NCBI RefSeq assembly: GCF_020520425.1
Contig: NC_079491.1
Coordinates: forward strand, 22,311,449 to 22,375,448
Source: Spinacia oleracea
Lineage: Eukaryota > Streptophyta > Magnoliopsida > Caryophyllales > Amaranthaceae
Direction of reading: 5' to 3'
Length of the DNA: 64,000 nucleotides
The position numbers and the translations under genes are program-made. Below the pieces are notes generated by a model that saw only the letters and a program-made list of their open reading frames with translations, was not told where the DNA came from and searched no databases. The number at the start of each line of letters is the position of its first letter. Position 1 is the first letter of the stretch. Below, piece after piece: positions 24,160 through 37,033 of this stretch.

Positions 24160-24630
24160 TCCCTTGCACGACACCAACCACCTTTGCTCCGTCGCCGCCG
24201 CCACCTTCGGCCAGCCACCTCACTGTGTCACTGCCGCCGACCAACCAACACAAACCGACACCATTCTTCCTCTCCCCCTTCGCCTTGCAAACACCAGCGC
24301 TCTCTCCTCCCTTTTCGTGCTCCTCACAACCACCACCAGTGCACACAACTGCCGCGAGTTTCCTCGCCGCCAGAACAGCCGCCAGCACAGCCCCTGACCG
24401 CCGGCCCCCTTTCGGTAGTCCCCCTCTCCTCCTTCCTCTTCTTTTCGTTCTTTTTCTGTTCGGTTTTCGATTTCCTTCTCCTCATTCTCTTGCTTTGATT
24501 ATCGCATAACAGCCACCGCACAACCGCCTCCCTCGCTGCCACCGCACACCCGCCGTCCTCCAGCCGTGCCTCACACCGCCGGCCACCTTCGTCCCCTTCT
24601 CTTTAGTGGTTTATTTCTTGAACCCTAAGT
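24160..24630 (+). other. CT/CCG-rich leader in copy 1
   Basis: A GC-rich island in AT-rich surroundings, full of CCG and CT runs, followed by AACCCTAA|GTAATT, which looks like a splice donor. An acceptor-like TATTACTTACAG stands at 27,303-27,314, just before the gag ATG. The open frames here (Pro/Ser-rich, up to 171 codons, several overlapping on both strands) are by-products of the composition and I do not call them genes. The repeat at 31,280-31,750 is nearly the same. Confidence 0.5.
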
Positions 24631-27327
24631 AATTAAATTAAATATTCTAATTTTATGTCATTAATTTAAGTTATGTTTTAATTAAATTGAATTTAGGATT
24701 TGTATGATTTAATTCGAATTTCAGACTTATATATTATGTTTAAATAGTAAATTTAATTTTCAGATTATATAAATGCATTGAAATAATGATTTTAATTATT
24801 AAAGCTTGAATTTTGAAATCATGGTAGGATGATTGTGGATAATTAAAATTATTGTTTCAACGTTCTAGGCATGTCAAATTGGCATTGGCGAAGTTTTAAA
24901 CGAGTTTATATTGCTGGAAATTAAAGTATGATGCTTTGAAGAGTTTTCAACGAATTTCAATAATTAATTCAATAATTGTTATGCTAGGAAATTAAACATT
25001 CAAGTTTTGACATTGGGGAATGTTATAAACATGTTTAGGATGTATTTAGAATGCTCTATTATAGTTGTGAATGATTAGAAGTTGATTGGGAATTCTTGTT
25101 GGTTGTTTTAGGCGGAGAATTCTCTTTAGGCGACTTTTGATAGTGTTAAAGTGGCCTATCAGTTTGTTTACACAAGGTACGTACATACCTGTGTGCTTGA
25201 AATGTGTGCTATTTGTTGAAACCATGCTGAAATTGTTGATGAACTTGGTTATGTTGAGATTGTTGATGAACTTGGTTATGTTGATATTGTTGATGAACTT
25301 GGTCAGGTTGAAATTGCATGTTTAATACTGTTGGATGAACATGTTAAACCTATATTTCATTATGAGAATTATAACATGTTAGTATGGATGATTGATGCAA
25401 ACATGTTGGTTGGGAACACTAGATTATTCTATATTTGTTGGTTTGGATTGATCGATCGTTGTTTCCTTTTTAGCTTCTCACTACTTTATGAGGGCTGTGG
25501 ACCTTGTTTAGTAAGTTGAAACCTTATACCCATATACAGGGGTTGATCATGGTTAAAGGAAAGGTTGGATTAATTGGAATGAGTCTTGATTCATGCCTTT
25601 ATGATCACTTACTTAATTCCAAGATAAAAACAGTTGTGAACAAATGTGGATTGTATGCCTTATGTGATTGTTGAGTCATAACAGAGTCTCAATTTGTAAA
25701 TCATGTAAAGTGAAACCGAATAGCAATAGCTTTAGACTGTGCACGTCTAAAGTGACGGACAAACAGGAGTTGGGGTTCATGGTGGTAGCCCATGGCCTTT
25801 TCTGGGACCGGATTGATCACCGTGTTCTATTTTTATTAAAACGTTCCTCGATATCGCACGTCACTGAGGTTACGGAGTCGCGCCCGTACCTCGTCTTCCT
25901 TAGTGAAGACTTGTGGATGGACAACTCGGTCCATTGTCTATTTCAACTAAAATAATATTATTGCTAAAAGTCTAGCCTAGTCTAGTCTGGTCAAGTATGG
26001 TCGTCAAACTATCATGTTTTGTCTGCCCTTGTTTGTGTTCATTAGTATCATGTTAGGGTTGTTCGTTTAATAGAATCATGTTAGGATTATTATTGATTTA
26101 GTTTGTAGTACTCATCTTTGCTGATTACGTGCTTTTGCTTGTGCATGTTGATCATGGCTATGCCTTATTGATCCTGTGATGACCCAATCTTTGGTGAGCA
26201 GTCTCTAAGGATCAATAAGCATTGTCCATCTGCAGGTTTGAAGATGTTGCATCATTGGGATCGGAAATAGAGAGCTTGTATTAAGTTTTGATTTGCTAAG
26301 TTGACTTGGGTTTGTTTAATTGGACTTTAAACTTGTCGTACTATTTATATTTCCTTATTTTCGTTGGTTGATTTTTGGGACTAAACCTGTAATCGATTAT
26401 TTATAAACCTAAAGTTAGTTTTATGTTTTCCGCTGCAAAATTCTGAATAAGCCGTTACGTTTTCACACGGGCGATAATGCCTTGATAATTCTCTACGTTT
26501 TATATTATTTCTTATTTAAGTTCGAAATCAAGTTATTTTTTCAAGTTAAAGTGATACTTTCGACATTTTTATTTTTCTTATTATTTATTTATTCAAAAAA
26601 ATATAATAATAATAATATGAATACATTTTTTTAAAGGAGTTCAATTTTTTTTCAGTTGTTCAAGAGTTAGAATTCGTTATTTAAAAAAAATATATATATA
26701 TAAATCTTTTTTGAATTAATAATTTTTTTTTCGAATTTATTCGCTACGCATTTCCTAAATTTATTTTACTTTATTTATTTTATATTTTTATTCTATGTTA
26801 TAATTTTATTATATTATCGTCCTTTTACTTTGTTATTTAAACTATTTCAATGCTTTAGTTTGTGAGAGATGGGTAGTATAAGAAGGGCATATAAGATAGA
26901 ATTATATGCGCATTAGTAGCTAGTCAATGCTAGCATAAGAAATTGATTGTTATGTACGTGCGTGTGCTAATTGTTTAATGTTACATTTAAATGTGCATAA
27001 AGAATTGTTTGCTTCCACCAAACTTATTGCATTATTGAACTTTGTTTATGATTTGGCTGGAAAATCGTTAGTGAGACCCGGAATTGTTTATTTCAGGAAT
27101 AAAATGTTTCTTTCCAAGTACACCAATATAGGATCCTTCGAGAAACTTGATATAGAAACCGTTGACATTTACGTGAAGAAAATTGTGTTTGGATGCGAAT
27201 ATCATTCATAAATGATTGTTTATGTATGTGAATTCTAAATGTTGGTGTGATATTACATTGCTAGGATAATGTTAAGTGAAGTTTTGAACCTTAAATAGAA
27301 TATATTACTTACAGGTTGCGGTCTAGG

Positions 27328-28452
27328 ATGACCATCAATAATGACCTAGCTACTGCTATTCGCCTCTTGGCGGAAAGGCTAACCCAGGAAAGAACTGAGC
27401 GTCCCGATTCTGCAGGGGACATGTTTGAAAGGCTTGCGAAAGTTAAGCCACCATACTTCAAGGGGCAAGCAGACCCGACCTTCCTAGAAAACTGGATTAG
27501 GGAGTTTAAAAAGCTATTTTGGGCGGTAAACTGTCCTGAAAATATGAAAGTAGGTCAAGCTGTCCTTTACCTAAAAGACGAGGCCGATCTATGGTGGAAA
27601 GATAATGGAACTAGGCTAAGTGTTGTTGAAGGATTTAATTGGGACTCATTTGTTGTTGCATTGAGGGAAAAGTTTTATCCTCCTTTTATAACAAAACGAA
27701 AAGCGCAGGAATTCATAAACCTTGGGATGAGGAGTATGACCATCGCTGAATATTATAGCAAATTTATAGCGATGTCGAGGTTTGCACCCGAGGTTGTAGC
27801 CACAGAAGAGATAAAGGCTCAGAGGTTTGGGCAAGGGTTGACCGATGAGATCCTGTTGGGATTAGGTGGAGAAACCTTTACATCTTTAGATAATGTGTAT
27901 GAGAGAACCGCTCATATTTATGGTTTGCAGTCCATAAGGGACTAGAAAAATGTTGTTGGGGAGAAAAGGAAAGAGTTTAATGCTGGGAAAAACCAAGGGA
28001 ATTTCAAGAAAAATACGAATTTGAATAGGAATGAGAGTGGAAATGGAAATTTTCAAGGGAGGAACAACCAGGGGCAAAACAATAGGAACCCATCTGAGAG
28101 AGTGCATCACTGTAAGATGTGCAGCAACAACCATCCTGGTAAAAACTGCAAGGGAGAATTAGTGACATGCAACTATTGTCAGAAAAGGGGGCATAGGGAG
28201 TATGAGTGATTCACCAAGCAGAAAAAGGAACAAAATGGTAATGGAAGTAGAAATCAAGTGAGGTTTAACCAGTCTGGAAGTCAAGATTCAAAGCCTGGAG
28301 GGGCACGAAACAATCAAGAAAACTATAATAAGCCCGCAAATGATAACAACAACCAGAATAAGACTCCGGGCAAACCGTTCATGATGACTAGAAATGAAGC
28401 TGAATATTCTGCAGACGTAGTTCATGGTACTTTTCTATTAACTCCGTGCTAG
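27328..28452 (+). pseudogene. gag of gypsy copy 1, with nonsense mutations
   Basis: The frame starts MTINNDLATAIRLL and contains the retrotransposon gag core (FLENWIREFKKLFWAVNCPE, LWWKDNG). A TAG interrupts it at 27,943-27,945 where copy 2 has GAG. Beyond it two zinc knuckles follow: CKMCSNNHPGKNC and CNYCQKRGHREYE, where the last Cys codon has become TGA (28,207-28,209). The capsid/nucleocapsid protein packages element RNA; this copy cannot make it whole. Confidence 0.88.
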
Positions 28453-29480
28453 TTAAAACATTATGTGATTCGGGAACAACTTATTCTTTCGTTTTGTCAT
28501 CCGTTAATAAGAGTCTGAAGTTAGTAGATTTTGAATGATTGATTTACCTGCTATTATGTCTACTGGTGTAACCATAAGGTGTACCAAGTTGTTTAAGAAT
28601 TCGCCTTTGAAGATAAAAGATTGCGTTTTCTTTATGATTTGATAGAGTTTAATCTGGGAAACCTAGATGTAATTCTGGGGATGGATTGGCTAAGTTTGTT
28701 CAAGGCCAAGTTAGAGTGTGTAATTCAGAAACTAAGTATAAGGAACCCTATTGGAAATTTGACCTCATATAGACGTTTTGAGAAATCCAAGAACCTTGGG
28801 GTTATTTCTGCAATGCAAGTGAGGAAATTGATGATAAGAAGTGTGAATTATTTTTCTGTAGGGTGCTAGATGTGAGTAAAGAAGTTGGAGTGAAGATCGA
28901 GGATGTTCCCATGGTGAATGAATTCTTTGATGTGTTTCCGAGTGAAATTGCGAGTACGTCACCAGCTAGAGCCCTTGAGTTCACAATAGAGTTGAATCCC
29001 GGACCGACACCTATATCCAGAGCACTTGATAGAATGGCAACTCCTGAAATGAGTGAATCGAAGACATAGTTTCAAGAATGGTTCGATGAGGGGTATATTA
29101 GGCCTAATGCATCACCACGGGGAGCTCTGGTGTTGTTTATTAAGAAGAAAGATGAGAGTGTGAGATTGGGTATCTATTTTAGGGAGCTAAGCAATGTAAC
29201 CATCAAGAACAAATATCCTTTGCCTAGGATAGATGACATATTGGATCAATTGAATTGGGCGAGTGTGTTCTCGAAGACTGATTTGCGTTTGAAGTACCAC
29301 CAATTGAGAATAGCTAATAAGGGCCTAAGACCTCATTAGGATTCGCCATTGTCATTAAGGGTTTAGAGTAACGTCTTTTGGGATAACCAATGCACCTGCG
29401 TTAATTATGGATTTGATGAATGAGATTTTCTACGAATTCCGAATTAAGTTCGTTATTATGTTATTGATGATATCCTGATT
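28440..29480 (+). pseudogene. Protease and reverse transcriptase fragments, gypsy copy 1
   Basis: A retropepsin motif (LCDSGTT at about 28,461) follows a one-base frameshift that copy 2 shares. The reverse transcriptase fingers and palm begin at about 28,900 (EFFDVFPSEI), then a TAG at 29,067-29,069. After it come [37 protein letters not shown] and [15 protein letters not shown]. Expected catalytic residues at the YxDD site fall in a frameshifted stretch near 29,455-29,475. Several stops and shifts show it is inactive. Confidence 0.85.
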
Positions 29481-30069
29481 TATTCAAGGAACGAGAAAGA
29501 GCATGACAAACACTTGAGGATTATTTGGAGACGCTTAGAAAGAATTTTGTTTTTATGAGAATGAAGTATACGAATCTTGAAGTCATGTGTGTATAAGTGA
29601 CATCGACGGAAAAGTGAGGGACTAAATTGATTGAAAACTATGTTACGTGAAGGAATAAATTTAAGAGAAGATTCGAGTGGTCCAGGATCGTTAGAAATCA
29701 TTTGGCGTCTTGAAAAGATGAAAGGAAATATATGAATTGGTGAAAGAGCTAGGAGTTGTGCCCAAAAGTTATACATCCATGAAAGGCATAATGAGGTTTG
29801 GTAAAAAGGAAAAGTTGACCAGAAGGGGTCTCTGTAAATCTTGCTAAGATTCAAGATGTGAGTGAGTGACCTATTCCAAAAACGTGTCCGATATCTAAAG
29901 TTTTCTAGGCCTAGATGACCATTATAGGAGGTTGTGAAAGACTTTTTGAAGAGAGCAAAACCATTGACCAACTTGTTGAAAGAGGAATCGAAATTCGAGT
30001 GGAGTGAGAAATGTGAGAAAGCTTTCTAGATTTTTAAAAGAGCGTTTGACCTCCGCACCTGTTGTCGCG

Positions 30070-30530
30070 TCAATTGAAACTTTATGAAACCAATTACCCT
30101 ACTCATGACCTAAAGCTAGCTGCTAGTGCGTTCGCTTTGAAAGATTTGGAGACATTATCTTTATGGGGCAACATTTGAGATCCTTACCGACCATAAAAGT
30201 CTGAAATTTTGGCAAAAAGGTCTAGTGAATCTTGGGAACGACATTGAAATGAGTATTTCTTTCCACCCTGCAACCGATTGACAGACTCAGATTACTACAA
30301 AATATATGTTGAGATCCTGTGCTATTGACCTTAAAGGTAATTGGGAAGACCAACTGGAGTGATTGAATTTCTTGCAACAATAGTTACTATGCGAGCTTCA
30401 AGATGGAACCTGTTGAGGCATTGTGTGGAAAGAAGTGTAGAAATCCCACTTGCTACGATTTTAGTGGAAATATAGCTTTGGGGGCATGATTCGTTGAAGT
30501 AGAAATATCCAAAGTCATTCCCTGGGATGA
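30070..30530 (+). pseudogene. RNase H and integrase remnants, gypsy copy 1
   Basis: About 30,080-30,210 reads as pieces of the RNase H block (YPTHDLKLAA, FALK, then ATFEILTDHKSLK). About 30,225-30,300 reads as the integrase core end (SFHPATD, then QTQ after a stop) and 30,310-30,360 as LRSCAIDLKGNWEDQL. The true integrase zinc finger and most of the core are missing, so there is a large internal deletion. No chromodomain is seen in this copy. Confidence 0.65.
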
Positions 30531-33500
30531 GTTACGAGGGCGTAACTCGTTTTCTTTTAGGGGGTAGAATGCGATAGAAATTCGCGCTTTTTACCTATTT
30601 TTATGGTATTTTTATTCATTTTATGCTTATTTTTGCAACCTTTACATGTTGATGCAAGTAAATAGATTCTCCGCATAAGAAAATGTGTTCTCGAATATTG
30701 CAAGTAACTTTTAGTTGGCAAAAGAGTGCACAAGAGTGGCACAAAGTACTTCTACAATAAGAATAAGTTGAAAAGTTTGGAAAGATATGTGAATTTTCGT
30801 GTCAAGTTTCGGGACGAAACTTCTTTTAAGAGGGGTAGATTGTAATCCCCCGTAATTTTATTATATTTTATTTATATATTTTAACGTATATTTAATATAT
30901 TTAAATATAGTTTACGAATTTTAGAAATGAATATGTAATTAAAATATAATTATTTTATTACATTTTGAATATTTTAATGATTTATGAAATCAAAAATTAT
31001 TTTAATTTTGAATTTTACGTTAAATTGAATTCGGATTTTGAAATCACGTTCGATTGAAATTAGAAAACAATCCCAACCATTTTGGAATCAACAACCCAAA
31101 TCCTACTCCTAGCCCAATTGGATAAAGCCCAAACCAATAAAACACAAAACAAATACTCCCTCCCTTTTTCCAAATCACGTGAAACCAAAGGAAAAAGAAA
31201 AAAAAGAAAAGAAAGAAAGAGACCTAAGTTTTCCCTATTCACGTAACTCATCCCTCTCAGCCGTTTTCTCTCTGCCTTACTTCCCTTGCACGACACCAAG
31301 CACCTTTGCTCCGTCGCCGCCGCCACCGTCGGCCAGCCACCTCACTGTGTCACTGCCGCCGACCAACCAGCACCAACCGACACCATTCTTCCTCTCCCCC
31401 TTCGCCTTGCAAACACCAGCGCTCTCTCCTCCCTTTTCGTGCTCCTCACAACCACCACCAGTGCACACAACCGCCGCGAGTTTCCTCGCTGCCAGAACAG
31501 CCGCCAGCGCAGCCCCTGACCGCCAACCACCGCACGGTAGTCCCCCTCTCCTCCTTCCTCTTCTTTTCGTTCTTTTTCTGTTCGGTTTTCGATTTCCTTC
31601 TCCTCATTCTCTTGCTTTGATTGTCGCACAACAGCCACCGCACAACCGCCTCCCTCGCTGCCACCGCACACCCGCCGTCCTCCAGCCGTGCCTCACACCG
31701 CCGGCCACCTTCGTCCCCTTCTCTTTAGTGGTTTATTTCTTGAACCCTAAGTAATTAAATTAAATATTCTAATTTTATGTCATTAATTTAAGTTATGTTT
31801 TAATTAAATTGAATTTAGGATTTGTATGATTTAATTCGAATTTCAGACTTATATATTATGTTTAAATAGTAAATTTAATTTTCAAATTATATAAATGCAT
31901 TGAAATAATGATTTTAATTATTTAAAGCTTGAATTTTTAGTATTTAATGGTTTGAAATTATGGTAGGATGATTGTGGATAATTAAAATTATTGTTTCAAC
32001 GTTCTAGGCATGTCAAATTGGCATTGGCGAAGTTTTAAACGAGTTTATATTGCTGGAAATTAAAGTATGATGCTTTGAAGAGTTTTCAACGAATTTCAAT
32101 AATTAATTCAATAATTGTTATGCTAGGAAATTAAACATTCAAGTTTTGACATTGGGGAATGTTATAAACATGTTTATGATGTATTTAGAATGCTCTATTA
32201 TAGTTGTGAATGATTAGAAGTTGATTGGGAATTCTTGTTGGTTGTTTTAGGCGGAGAATTCTCTTTAGGCGACTTTTGAAAGTGTTAAAGTGGCCTATCA
32301 GTTTGTTTACACAAGGTACGTACATACCTGTGTGCTTGGAATGTGTGCTATTTGTTGAAACCATGCTGAAATTGTTGATGAACTTGGTTATGTTGAGATT
32401 GTTGATGAACTTGGTTATGTTGATATTGTTGATGAACTTGGTCAGGTTGAAATTGCATGTTTAATACTGTTGGATGAACATGTTAAACCTATATTGCATT
32501 ATGAGAATTATAACATGTTAGTATGGATGATTGATGCAAACATGTTGGTTGGGAACACTGGATTATTCTATATTTGTTGGTTTGGATTGATCGATTGTTG
32601 TTCCCTTTTTAGCTTCTCGCTACTTTATGAGGGCTGTGGACCTTGTTTAGTAAGTTGAAACCTTATACCCATATACAGGGGTTGATCATGGTTAAAGGAA
32701 AGGTTGGATTAATTGGAATGAGTCTTGATTCATGCCTTTATGATCACTTACTTAATTCCAAGATAAAAACAGTTGTGAACAAATGTGGATTGTATGCCTT
32801 ATGTGATTGTTGATCCGTAACAGAGTCTTAATTTGTAAATCATGTAAAGTGAAACCGAATAGCAATAGCTTTAGACTGTGCACGTCTAAAGTGACGGACA
32901 AACAGGAGTTGGGGTTCATGGTGGTAGCCCATGGCCTTTTCTGGGACCGGATTGATCACCGTGTTCTATTTTTATTAAAACGTTCCTCGATATCGCACGT
33001 CACTGAGGTTACGGAGTCGCGCCCGTACCTCGTCTTCCTTAGTGAAGACTTGTGGATGGACAACTCGGTCCATTGTCTATTTCAACTAAAATAATATTAT
33101 TGCTAAAAGTCTAGCCTAGTCTAGTCTGGTCAAGTATGGTCGTCAAACTATCATGTTTTGTCTGCCCTTGTTTGTGTTCATTAGTATCATGTTAGGGTTG
33201 TTCGTTTAATAGAATCATGTTAGGATTATTATTGATTTAGTTTGTAGTACTCATCTTTGCTGATTACGTGCTTTTGCTTGTGCATGTTGATCATGGCTAT
33301 GCCTTATTGATCCTGTGATGACCCAATCTTTGGTGAGCAGTCTCTAAGGATCAATAAGCATTGTCCATCTGCAGGTTTGAAGATGTTGCATCATTGGGAT
33401 CGGAAATAGAGAGCTTGTATTAAGTTTTGATTTGCTAAGTTGACTTGGGTTTGTTTAATTGGACTTTAAACTTGTCGTACTATTTATATTTCCTTATTTT

Positions 33501-34466
33501 CGTTGGTTGATTTTTGGGACTAAACCTGTAATCGATTATTTATAAACCTAAAGTTAGTTTTATGTTTTCCGCTGCAAAATTCTGAATAAGCCGTTACGTT
33601 TTCACACGGGCGATAATGCCTTGATAATTCTCTACGTTTTATATTATTTCTTATTTAAGTTCGAAATCAAGTTATTTTTTCAAGTTAAAGTGATACTTTC
33701 GACATTTTTATTTTTCTTATTATTTATTTATTCAAAAAAATATAATAATAATAATATGAATACATTTTTTTAAAGGAGTTCAATTTTTTTTTCAGTTGTT
33801 CAAGAGTTAGAATTCGTTATTTAAAAAAAAATATATATATAAATCTTTTTTGAATTAATAATTTTTTTTTCGAATTTATTCGCTACGCATTTCCTAAATT
33901 TATTTTACTTTATTTATTTTATATTTTTATTCTATGTTATAATTTTATTATATTATCGTCCTTTTACTTTGTTATTTAAACTATTTCAATGCTTTAGTTT
34001 GTGAGAGATGGGTAGTATAAGAAGGGCATATAAGATAGAATTATATGCGCATTAGTAGCTAGTCAATGCTAGCATAAGAAATTGATTGTTATGTACGTGC
34101 GTGTGCTAATTGTTTAATGTTACATTTAAATGTGCATAAAGAATTGTTTGCTTCCACCAAACTTATTGCATTATTGAACTTTGTTTATGATTTGGCTGGA
34201 AAATCGTTAGTGAGACCCGGAATTGTTTATTTCAGGAATAAAATGTTTCTTTCCAAGTACACCAATATAGGATCCTTCGAGAAACTTGATATAGAAACCG
34301 TTGACATTTACGTGAAGAAAATTGTGTTTGGATGCGAATATCATTCATAAATGATTGTTTATGTATGTGAATTCTAAATGTTGGTGTGATATTACATTGC
34401 TAGGATAATGTTAAGTGAAGTTTCGAACCTTAAATAGAATAAATTACTTACAGGTTGCGGTCTAGG

Positions 34467-35595
34467 ATGACCATCAATAATGACCTAGCTACTGTTATTC
34501 GCCTCTTGGCGGAAAGGCTAACCCAGGAAAGAACTGAGCGTCCCGATTCTGCAGGGGACATGTTTGAAAGGCTTGCGAAAGTTAAGCCACCATACTTCAA
34601 GGGGCAAGCAGACCCGACCTTCCTAGAAAACTGGATTAGGGAGTTTGAAAAGCTATTTTGGGCGGTAAACTGTCCTGAAAATATGAAAGTAGGTCAAGCT
34701 GTCCTTTACCTAAAAGACGAGGCCGGTCTATGGTGGAAAGATAATGGAACTAGGCTAAGTGTTGTTGAAGGATTTAATTGGGACTCATTAATTTGTTGTT
34801 GCATTGAGGGAAAAGTTTTATCCTCCTTTTATAACAAAACGAAAAGCGCAGGATTTCATAAACCTTGGGATGGGAAGTATGACCATCGCTGAATATTATA
34901 GCAAATTTATAGCGCTGTCGAGGTTTGCACCCGAGGTTGTAGCCACAGAAGAGATAAAGGCTCAGAGGTTTGGGCAAGGGTTGACCGATGAGATCCTGTT
35001 GGGATTAGGTGGAGAAACTTTTACATCTTTAGATAATGTGTATGAGAGAACCGCTCATATTTATGGTTTGCAGTCCATAAGGGACGAGAAAAATGTTGTT
35101 GGGGAGAAAAGAAAAGAGTTTAATGTTGGGAAAAACCAAGGGAATTTCAAGAAAAATACGAATTTGAATAGGAATGAGAGTGGAAATGGAAATTTTCAAG
35201 GGAGGAACAATCAGGGGCACAACAATAGGAACCCATCTGAGAGAGTGCATCACTGTAAGATGTGCAGCAACAACCATCCTGGTAAAAACTGCAAGGGAGA
35301 ATTAGTGACATGCAACTATTGTCAGAAAAGGGGGCATAGGGAGTATGAGTGCTTCACCAAGCAGAAAAAGGAACAAAATGGTAATTAAAGTGGAAATCAA
35401 GTGAGGTTTAACCAGTCTGGAAGTCAAGATTCAAGGCCTGGAGGGGCACGAAACAATCAATAAAACTATAATAAGCCAGCAAATGATAACAACAACCAGA
35501 ATAAGACTCCGGGCAAACCGTTCATGATGACTAGAAATGAAGCTGAATATTCTGCAGACGTAGTTCATGGTACTTTTCTATTAACTCTGTGCTAG
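34467..35595 (+). pseudogene. gag of gypsy copy 2, frameshifted
   Basis: Same protein as copy 1, but a 4-bp insertion near 34,788-34,793 (GACTCATTAATTTG instead of GACTCATTTG) breaks the frame. The rest continues in the new frame from about 34,804 through both zinc knuckles. Unlike copy 1, the stop after the capsid core is absent and the last knuckle Cys is intact (HREYEC at about 35,350), but a TAA follows at 35,386-35,388. Confidence 0.88.
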
Positions 35596-36659
35596 TTAAA
35601 ACATTATGTAATTCGGGAACAACTTATTCTTTCGTTTTGTCATCCGTTATTAAGAGTCTGAAGTTAGTAGATTTTGAATGATTGATTTACCTGCTATTAT
35701 GTCTACTGGTGTAACCATAAGGTGTACCAAGTTGTTTAAGAATTCGCCTTTGAAGATAAAAGATTGCGTTTTCTTTATGATTTGATAGAGTTTAATCTGG
35801 GAAACCTAGATGTAATTCTGGGGATGGATTGGCTAAGTTTGTTCAAGGCCAAGTTAGAGTGTGTAATTCAGAAACTAAGTATAAGGAACCCTATTGGAAA
35901 TTTGACCTCATATAGACGTTTTGAGAAATCCAAGAACCTTGGGGTTATTTCTGCAATGCAAGTGAGGAAATTGATGATAAGAAGTGTGAATTATTTTTCT
36001 GTAGGGTGCTAGATGTGAGTAAAGAAGTTGGAGTGAAGATCGAGGATGTTCCCATGGTGAATGAATTCTTTGATGTGTTTCCGAGTGAAATTGCGAGTAC
36101 GTCACCAGCTAGAGCCCTTGAGTTCACAATAGAGTTGAATCCCGGACCGACACCTATATCCAGAGCACTTGATAGAATGGCAACTCCTGAAATGAGTGAA
36201 TCGAAGACATAGTTTCAAGAATGGTTCGATGAGGGGTATATTAGGCCTAATGCATCACCACGGGGAGCTCTGATGTTGTTTATTAAGAAGAAAGATGAGA
36301 GTGTGAGATTGGGTATCTATTTTAGGGAGCTAAGCAATGTAACCATCAAGAACAAATATCCTTTGCCTAGGATAGATGACATATTGGATCAATTGAATTG
36401 GGCGAGTGTGTTCTCGAAGACTGATTTGCGTTTGAAGTACCACCAATTGAGAATAGCTAATAAAGGCCTAAGACCTCATTAGGATTCGCCATTGTCATTA
36501 AGGATTTAGAGTAACGTCTTTTGGGATAACCAATGCACCTGCGTTAATTATGAATTTGATGAATGAGATTTTCTACGAATTCCGACTTAAGTTCGTTATT
36601 ATGTTATTGATGATATCCTGATTTATTCAAGGAACGAGAAAGAGCATGACAAACACTTG
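35583..36659 (+). pseudogene. Protease and reverse transcriptase fragments, gypsy copy 2
   Basis: The protease motif reads LCNSGTT here: the catalytic Asp codon GAT of copy 1 is AAT at about 35,609-35,612. The frameshift just upstream and the reverse transcriptase stop (TAG at 36,210-36,212) are shared with copy 1. The match ends within the reverse transcriptase palm. Confidence 0.85.
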
Positions 36660-37031
36660 TAATATGCTCTTAGTTTTTTTTCTTTCTACTTTTACTATCA
36701 CCTCAATAATTGAACACACCAAGAATAGGAATAAGAAAGGGGTTGACATTTCACAAACGTCCATTAAAGAGAGGTCAGGCGCAGGTTCAACGACGTCCAC
36801 TCTTGTTTGTTTATAGAAAGAACACTAACTCCATTTTCAAAATTACTCTCATTTTCAACTCTTTCATTTGTCAATACTCATTGCCATATTTGACATTATT
36901 ATGCCTGAATTCTTTCAGTAGTCAGTACGGCTATCTATCACATTACTTCTCCTTTTGTACTCTTTTCTAAAAGTCAAAGGCATCCATATGTTGGGTTTGG
37001 TTGGAATTGTTACTTATCGATTCTTAATAAG
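36660..37031. other. Intergenic, no gene seen
   Basis: Unique AT-rich sequence after the gypsy truncation point. An 86-codon plus-strand open frame at 36,710-36,970 has no motif I recognise. Confidence 0.4.
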
Positions 37032-37033
37032 TA

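Larger units (their letters stand above)
23722..30840 (+). mobile_element. Defective Ty3/gypsy retrotransposon, copy 1 (LTR + internal region)
   Basis: It starts TGTAATCCCCCGTAATTTTA at 23,722. The same sequence restarts at 30,841 directly after a polypurine tract (AAGAGGGGTAGAT), so 23,722 is a 5' LTR start and 30,841 a 3' LTR start. Between them are a CCG/CT-rich leader (24,160-24,620), gag (27,328 on), protease and reverse transcriptase (28,440-29,480) and short RNase H and integrase remnants (30,070-30,530). The pol 3' half is far too short, so part of RNase H/integrase has been deleted. The LTR 3' boundary is not resolved because the second copy continues without a break; LTR plus leader spans up to about 3.6 kb. 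Confidence 0.88.
30841..36659 (+). mobile_element. Ty3/gypsy retrotransposon, tandem copy 2, truncated
   Basis: It is nearly identical to 23,722-29,516 and joined directly to copy 1 through one LTR. It runs through the leader, gag, protease and part of the reverse transcriptase, then stops abruptly after GACAAACACTTG at 36,659; copy 1 continues with AGGATTATTTGG. It has no polypurine tract and no 3' LTR. The LTR-internal-LTR-internal arrangement is typical of unequal recombination between LTRs or of tandem duplication. An 18-bp-scale insertion near 31,940 explains most of the length difference. Confidence 0.88.

Noticed and set aside
24155..24509. Several overlapping Pro/Ser-rich open frames on both strands (and at 31,179-31,754)
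   Set aside because: They arise from CCG/CT composition in the retroelement leader, overlap in many frames, have no domain and differ by frame between the two copies.
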